7,808 bases of DNA from an uncultured Clostridia bacterium (GTDB lineage: Bacteria; Bacillota; Clostridia; Christensenellales; CAG-314): assembly GCA_934294965.1 (NCBI GenBank), contig CAKRAM010000119.1, positions 1-7,808 on the forward strand, written 5' to 3'. The notes under the pieces were generated by a model that did not search any database, was not told where the DNA came from, and saw nothing but the letters and a program-made list of their open reading frames with translations. Below, in pieces: positions 5,972-7,808 of this stretch. The translations under genes and the position numbers were made by a program. Position 1 is the stretch's first letter. Each line of letters begins with the position of its first letter.

Positions 5972-6011
5972 CCGAGCCGGTTTGCTTGTGTTGCAAACGC
6001 TTGTCGCTCGG
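5972..6011 (-). promoter_or_regulatory. Large interrupted hairpin in the hsp20 5' leader
   Basis: In the minus-strand transcript CCGAGC (complement of 6006-6011) pairs with GCTCGG (complement of 5972-5977), and inside it GTTTGC (complement of 5993-5998) pairs with GCAAAC (complement of 5980-5985). The two 6-bp helices are separated by an asymmetric internal loop of 7 and 2 nt, with a 7-nt apical loop. It sits between the CIRCE operator and the ribosome site. It could be an mRNA-stabilising element or part of a temperature-responsive leader; the sequence does not decide which. Confidence 0.55.
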
Positions 6012-6039
6012 AGTATTTGGCAATCGTGCTGGCGTTTTG

Positions 6040-6066
6040 TTAGCACTCTTTCTCTTTAACTGCTAA
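6040..6066. promoter_or_regulatory. CIRCE operator (HrcA binding site) of hsp20
   Basis: Left arm TTAGCACTC (6040-6048), 9-nt spacer, right arm AACTGCTAA (6058-6066). The CIRCE consensus is TTAGCACTC-N9-GAGTGCTAA: the left arm matches 9 of 9 and the right arm 7 of 9, with the exact spacer length. It begins 1 nt downstream of the -10 box and covers the predicted transcription start, the usual repressing position for HrcA. This implies an hrcA gene elsewhere in the genome. Confidence 0.93.
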
Positions 6067-6067
6067 C

Positions 6068-6095
6068 ATTATACCACACTCTTACGGATTGTCAA
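6068..6095 (-). promoter_or_regulatory. Consensus SigA promoter of hsp20
   Basis: On the minus strand TTGACA (6090-6095) and TATAAT (6068-6073) are both perfect, with a 16-nt spacer. Just upstream (6096-6135) the DNA is A/T-rich, resembling an UP element. Transcription would start near 6061 inside the CIRCE operator, giving a leader of about 137 nt. Confidence 0.9.
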
Positions 6096-6156
6096 GCATT
6101 TTACACAAAAAATTATTAACAATTTTTACAAATTTTATTCGCTACAAAAAACCATT

Positions 6157-6189
6157 AAAAAACGCAGGTCAAACTTGGACCTGCGTTTT
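6157..6189 (-). terminator. Intrinsic terminator upstream of hsp20, probably of ppa
   Basis: AAAACGCAGGTC (6159-6170) and GACCTGCGTTTT (6178-6189) pair over 12 bp with a 7-nt loop. On the minus strand the stem runs into six T, then AATGG and six more T. The nearest upstream minus-strand gene is ppa, whose stop is about 275 nt away. The plus-strand reading has only TTTT after the stem, so any plus-strand activity would be weak. Confidence 0.85.
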
Positions 6190-6464
6190 GATTGTTACGA
6201 TATGCAACACGTTAAGAAGTAAATATTTCGACTGTAGGCAAAATTATTCAAACCATTGCGAAATTGTCGAAAATTCAATCGGTTTTGTTTTCGAGTTGGA
6301 AAAATCGTCAGTTCACGCACAGTACTGTTCGTACGTTGTCAAATACTTCCGATATACAATCACCGACTACGAGCAAATCACCAAAAGCATGTTCGCCTTT
6401 GGCATGGCATTCTTCCAACTGATTGTTATTTTGCGCTGCGAAGCCTTGTTTGCGAAATATGTAG
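6190..6464 (-). other. Gene-free stretch between ppa stop and its likely terminator
   Basis: About 275 bp with no supported gene. On the minus strand one frame runs open from just after the ppa stop to about 6309 and has an HAKGEHAFGDLLVVGDCIS-like segment, but it has no ATG and no ribosome site. On the plus strand two frames are open here (one of 157 codons), without ribosome sites, and both run antisense into ppa. GTTGGAA and TTCCAAC (near 6411-6417 and 6294-6300) form a distant inverted repeat. It may be a long ppa 3' untranslated region, an undetected small RNA, or gene remains. Confidence 0.4.
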
Positions 6465-7001
6465 TTACATTTTCGTCAAGATTTTTTGAATGTAGTCGTC
6501 GATGGACTTACGCACCACTTCTTTTGCGTCGTCCACATCGGCAACTTCCGAAACGGACGTAGGTTTGTTTTCCAGTTCCTTGTAAACGCGGAAAAAGTGT
6601 TGCATTTCCTCAAAAATGTGCGAGGGCAATTCCTTTATGGATTTGTAGCCGTTGTACATTGGATCGCTGAACGGAATTGCGATGATTTTTTCATCGCGAG
6701 AGCCGTTATCCGTCATGGTGATTACGCCGATGGGATAGCAACGCACCAAAGAAAGCGGAATCATCGCTTCCGACGAAAGAACCAACACATCCATAGGATC
6801 GCCGTCGTCTGCAAGCGTGCGGGGAATAAAGCCGTAGTTTGCCGGATAGTGAGTGGACGTATACAAAATTCTGTCCAAAACCAAAAGACCTGTTTGTTTA
6901 TCCAATTCGTACTTAAGTTTGCTGCCCTTGGAAATTTCTATTACTGCATAAAAATCGTCGGTGTTGATTCTGTTACGAGGAATATCGTGCCATATGTTCA
7001 T
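6465..7001 (-). CDS. ppa: Inorganic pyrophosphatase (family I, soluble)
   Basis: Cytosolic Mg-dependent enzyme that hydrolyses pyrophosphate to two phosphates, pulling biosynthetic reactions forward; 178 aa, the usual bacterial length. Seen: KGSKLKYELDKQTG (25-38) with the conserved Lys29 and Glu32, LDRILYTSTHYPANYGFIP (42-60) with Arg44 and Tyr56, and the family signature DDGDPMDVLVL (65-75), where Asp66, Asp68 and Asp71 bind metal. Asp98 and Asp103 in TMTDNGSRDEKIIAIP complete the metal set. The ATG at 7001 has AGGAG (7010-7014) eight nt upstream. The 146-bp gap to the LysR-type gene shows no clear terminator and only a poor candidate promoter (TATACA near 7037-7042 without a good -35), so the two genes could share a transcript. 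The probable terminator is far downstream at 6157-6189. Confidence 0.97.
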   Translation of the reverse strand: MNIWHDIPRNRINTDDFYAVIEISKGSKLKYELDKQTGLLVLDRILYTSTHYPANYGFIPRTLADDGDPMDVLVLSSEAMIPLSLVRCYPIGVITMTDNGSRDEKIIAIPFSDPMYNGYKSIKELPSHIFEEMQHFFRVYKELENKPTSVSEVADVDDAKEVVRKSIDDYIQKILTKM

Positions 7002-7147
7002 TGTAAATTCTCCTGTTAGACGGCATTAGCCCCTTACTGTATATTTTTTGCCTTGCAGCTTAATTTTTGCGATTTGTTGCTAAAATCTGCGTTTTTGCTT
7101 CCGATTTGGAAAACAGCAAAGTTATTCGTTGCAAGCATGTTTTAACT

Positions 7148-7808
7148 CTATTGTTGATTTTCGGCATTCTTTTTGAAATTGGATATCAAAAACTTGCGCA
7201 CGGTGCGGACGGGAATACTTTCCTGTTGCTGTCCGTCCCAGCACAAACCAACTTTAAGACGAACGGGATCTTCGATGGGGATTGCAACAAAGTCGGAATC
7301 CTTTTTGAGAACCTTTTCGAACAAAAACGCACCGCACTCACCATAGGCAAGCATGGTGAAAATGCTGTTGAGTTGGCTTGTATACATCAAAACGTTAAGC
7401 GACAAGCCGAACTCGGCAACTTTTTGTTTGATGATAGAGTTTTGATAGCTGTCCTCGCGGAACATACAAACGCTGTACTCCGCAACTTGCGACCAAGTGA
7501 CTCTTTCTCGATTGGCAAGCGGATGGGACTTATGCACGCAGTACATAAATTCCTCCTCGCCCAGCGTGTAGGATGCAAATTTTGCCGAATCCATGCAGTC
7601 CATAGTACCGAACGCAAGGTCGATTGAGTTGGAATCCAACCAACGACGAAGTTCCAAACTGCCGGACTCCCTCAAATCGGGAACGATGCCCGGGTACGCG
7701 GCACGCATTTCCTTTACCAAAGGATACAAAAACACGCTGCCTGCCATGGGCGCGATGCCGATTTTTACACTGCTGCGGTTTTCCGAACGTTCGCGCAGTT
7801 CCTTGTCC
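7148..7808 (-). CDS. LysR-type transcriptional regulator, C-terminal 219 residues (runs off right edge)
   Basis: Effector-binding part of a LysR-family regulator; the N-terminal helix-turn-helix lies beyond the right edge. Seen: the linker end RERSENRSS, then VKIGIAPMAGSVFLYPLVKE, the usual first strand and helix of the periplasmic-binding-protein-like domain. PDLRESGSLELRRWLDSNSI, DLAFGTMD and FMYCVHKSHPLANRERVTW follow (the KSHPLA turn is typical), then a second lobe with YGECGAFLFEKVL and a return to IPIEDPVRLKVGLCW. The frame is open to the window edge, so the ATG at 7747 is internal, not the start. Stop TAG at 7148-7150. The effector and target genes are unknown; divergent targets, common for this family, would lie outside the window. 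It is on the same strand as ppa, 146 bp upstream. Confidence 0.92.
   Translation of the reverse strand, partial: DKELRERSENRSSVKIGIAPMAGSVFLYPLVKEMRAAYPGIVPDLRESGSLELRRWLDSNSIDLAFGTMDCMDSAKFASYTLGEEEFMYCVHKSHPLANRERVTWSQVAEYSVCMFREDSYQNSIIKQKVAEFGLSLNVLMYTSQLNSIFTMLAYGECGAFLFEKVLKKDSDFVAIPIEDPVRLKVGLCWDGQQQESIPVRTVRKFLISNFKKNAENQQ

Noticed and set aside
5486..6059. 179-codon plus-strand frame over hsp20
   Set aside because: Phe-rich antisense shadow of the alpha-crystallin domain gene.
6089..6562. 157-codon plus-strand open frame
   Set aside because: Starts within the hsp20 promoter, runs through the terminator hairpin and into the antisense of ppa, and has no ribosome site. Possible remains of a gene in its middle are noted as a finding instead.

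Overview
The window looks like an ordinary chromosomal stretch of a Bacillota (Firmicutes) bacterium, probably an uncultured member of Clostridia. The evidence is near-consensus SigA promoters (TTGACA/TATAAT with 16-17 nt spacers), AAGGAG Shine-Dalgarno sequences, a CIRCE (HrcA) operator and U-tract intrinsic terminators. The Na/Pi-PhoU transporter and the ferritin-like protein are also of clostridial type. Base composition is moderate (I estimate 40-45% GC). No rRNA, tRNA, CRISPR array, insertion sequence or phage gene was recognised.

Layout from left to right. The 5' third of pgk (minus, running off the left edge) has a very strong promoter. A roughly 330 bp non-coding stretch follows, then a Na+/phosphate symporter-family protein with a PhoU-like tail (minus). 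That gene has a consensus promoter 190 bp before its start codon and a second strong promoter further upstream. Next is a family 2 glycosyltransferase with a TPR-like C-terminal half (minus). A divergent intergenic region rich in short dyads separates it from a small ferritin-like / Mn-catalase-like protein (plus). A roughly 490 bp gap ends in two hairpins, one of them a good terminator, which serve a convergent small heat-shock protein gene (hsp20, minus). Upstream of hsp20 lie a structured leader, a CIRCE operator and a consensus promoter. A good minus-strand terminator and about 275 bp without a recognisable gene then lead to inorganic pyrophosphatase (ppa, minus). Last comes the 3' part of a LysR-type regulator gene (minus, running off the right edge).

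The genes do not form one pathway. They are mostly separate transcription units: central glycolysis (pgk), phosphate import (Na/Pi), an envelope or glycan transferase, a probable peroxide or metal-handling ferritin-like protein, heat-shock response (hsp20) and pyrophosphate removal (ppa). Only the LysR-type gene and ppa, 146 bp apart on the same strand, might be co-transcribed.

I found no convincing undescribed multi-gene system. The items most worth a second look are regulatory or structural: the CIRCE-controlled hsp20 with a hairpin-rich leader, the 44-residue charged insertion in phosphoglycerate kinase, the long double-promoter leader of the Na/Pi gene with a 12-bp palindrome before the start codon, and the unexplained stretch between ppa and its probable terminator.
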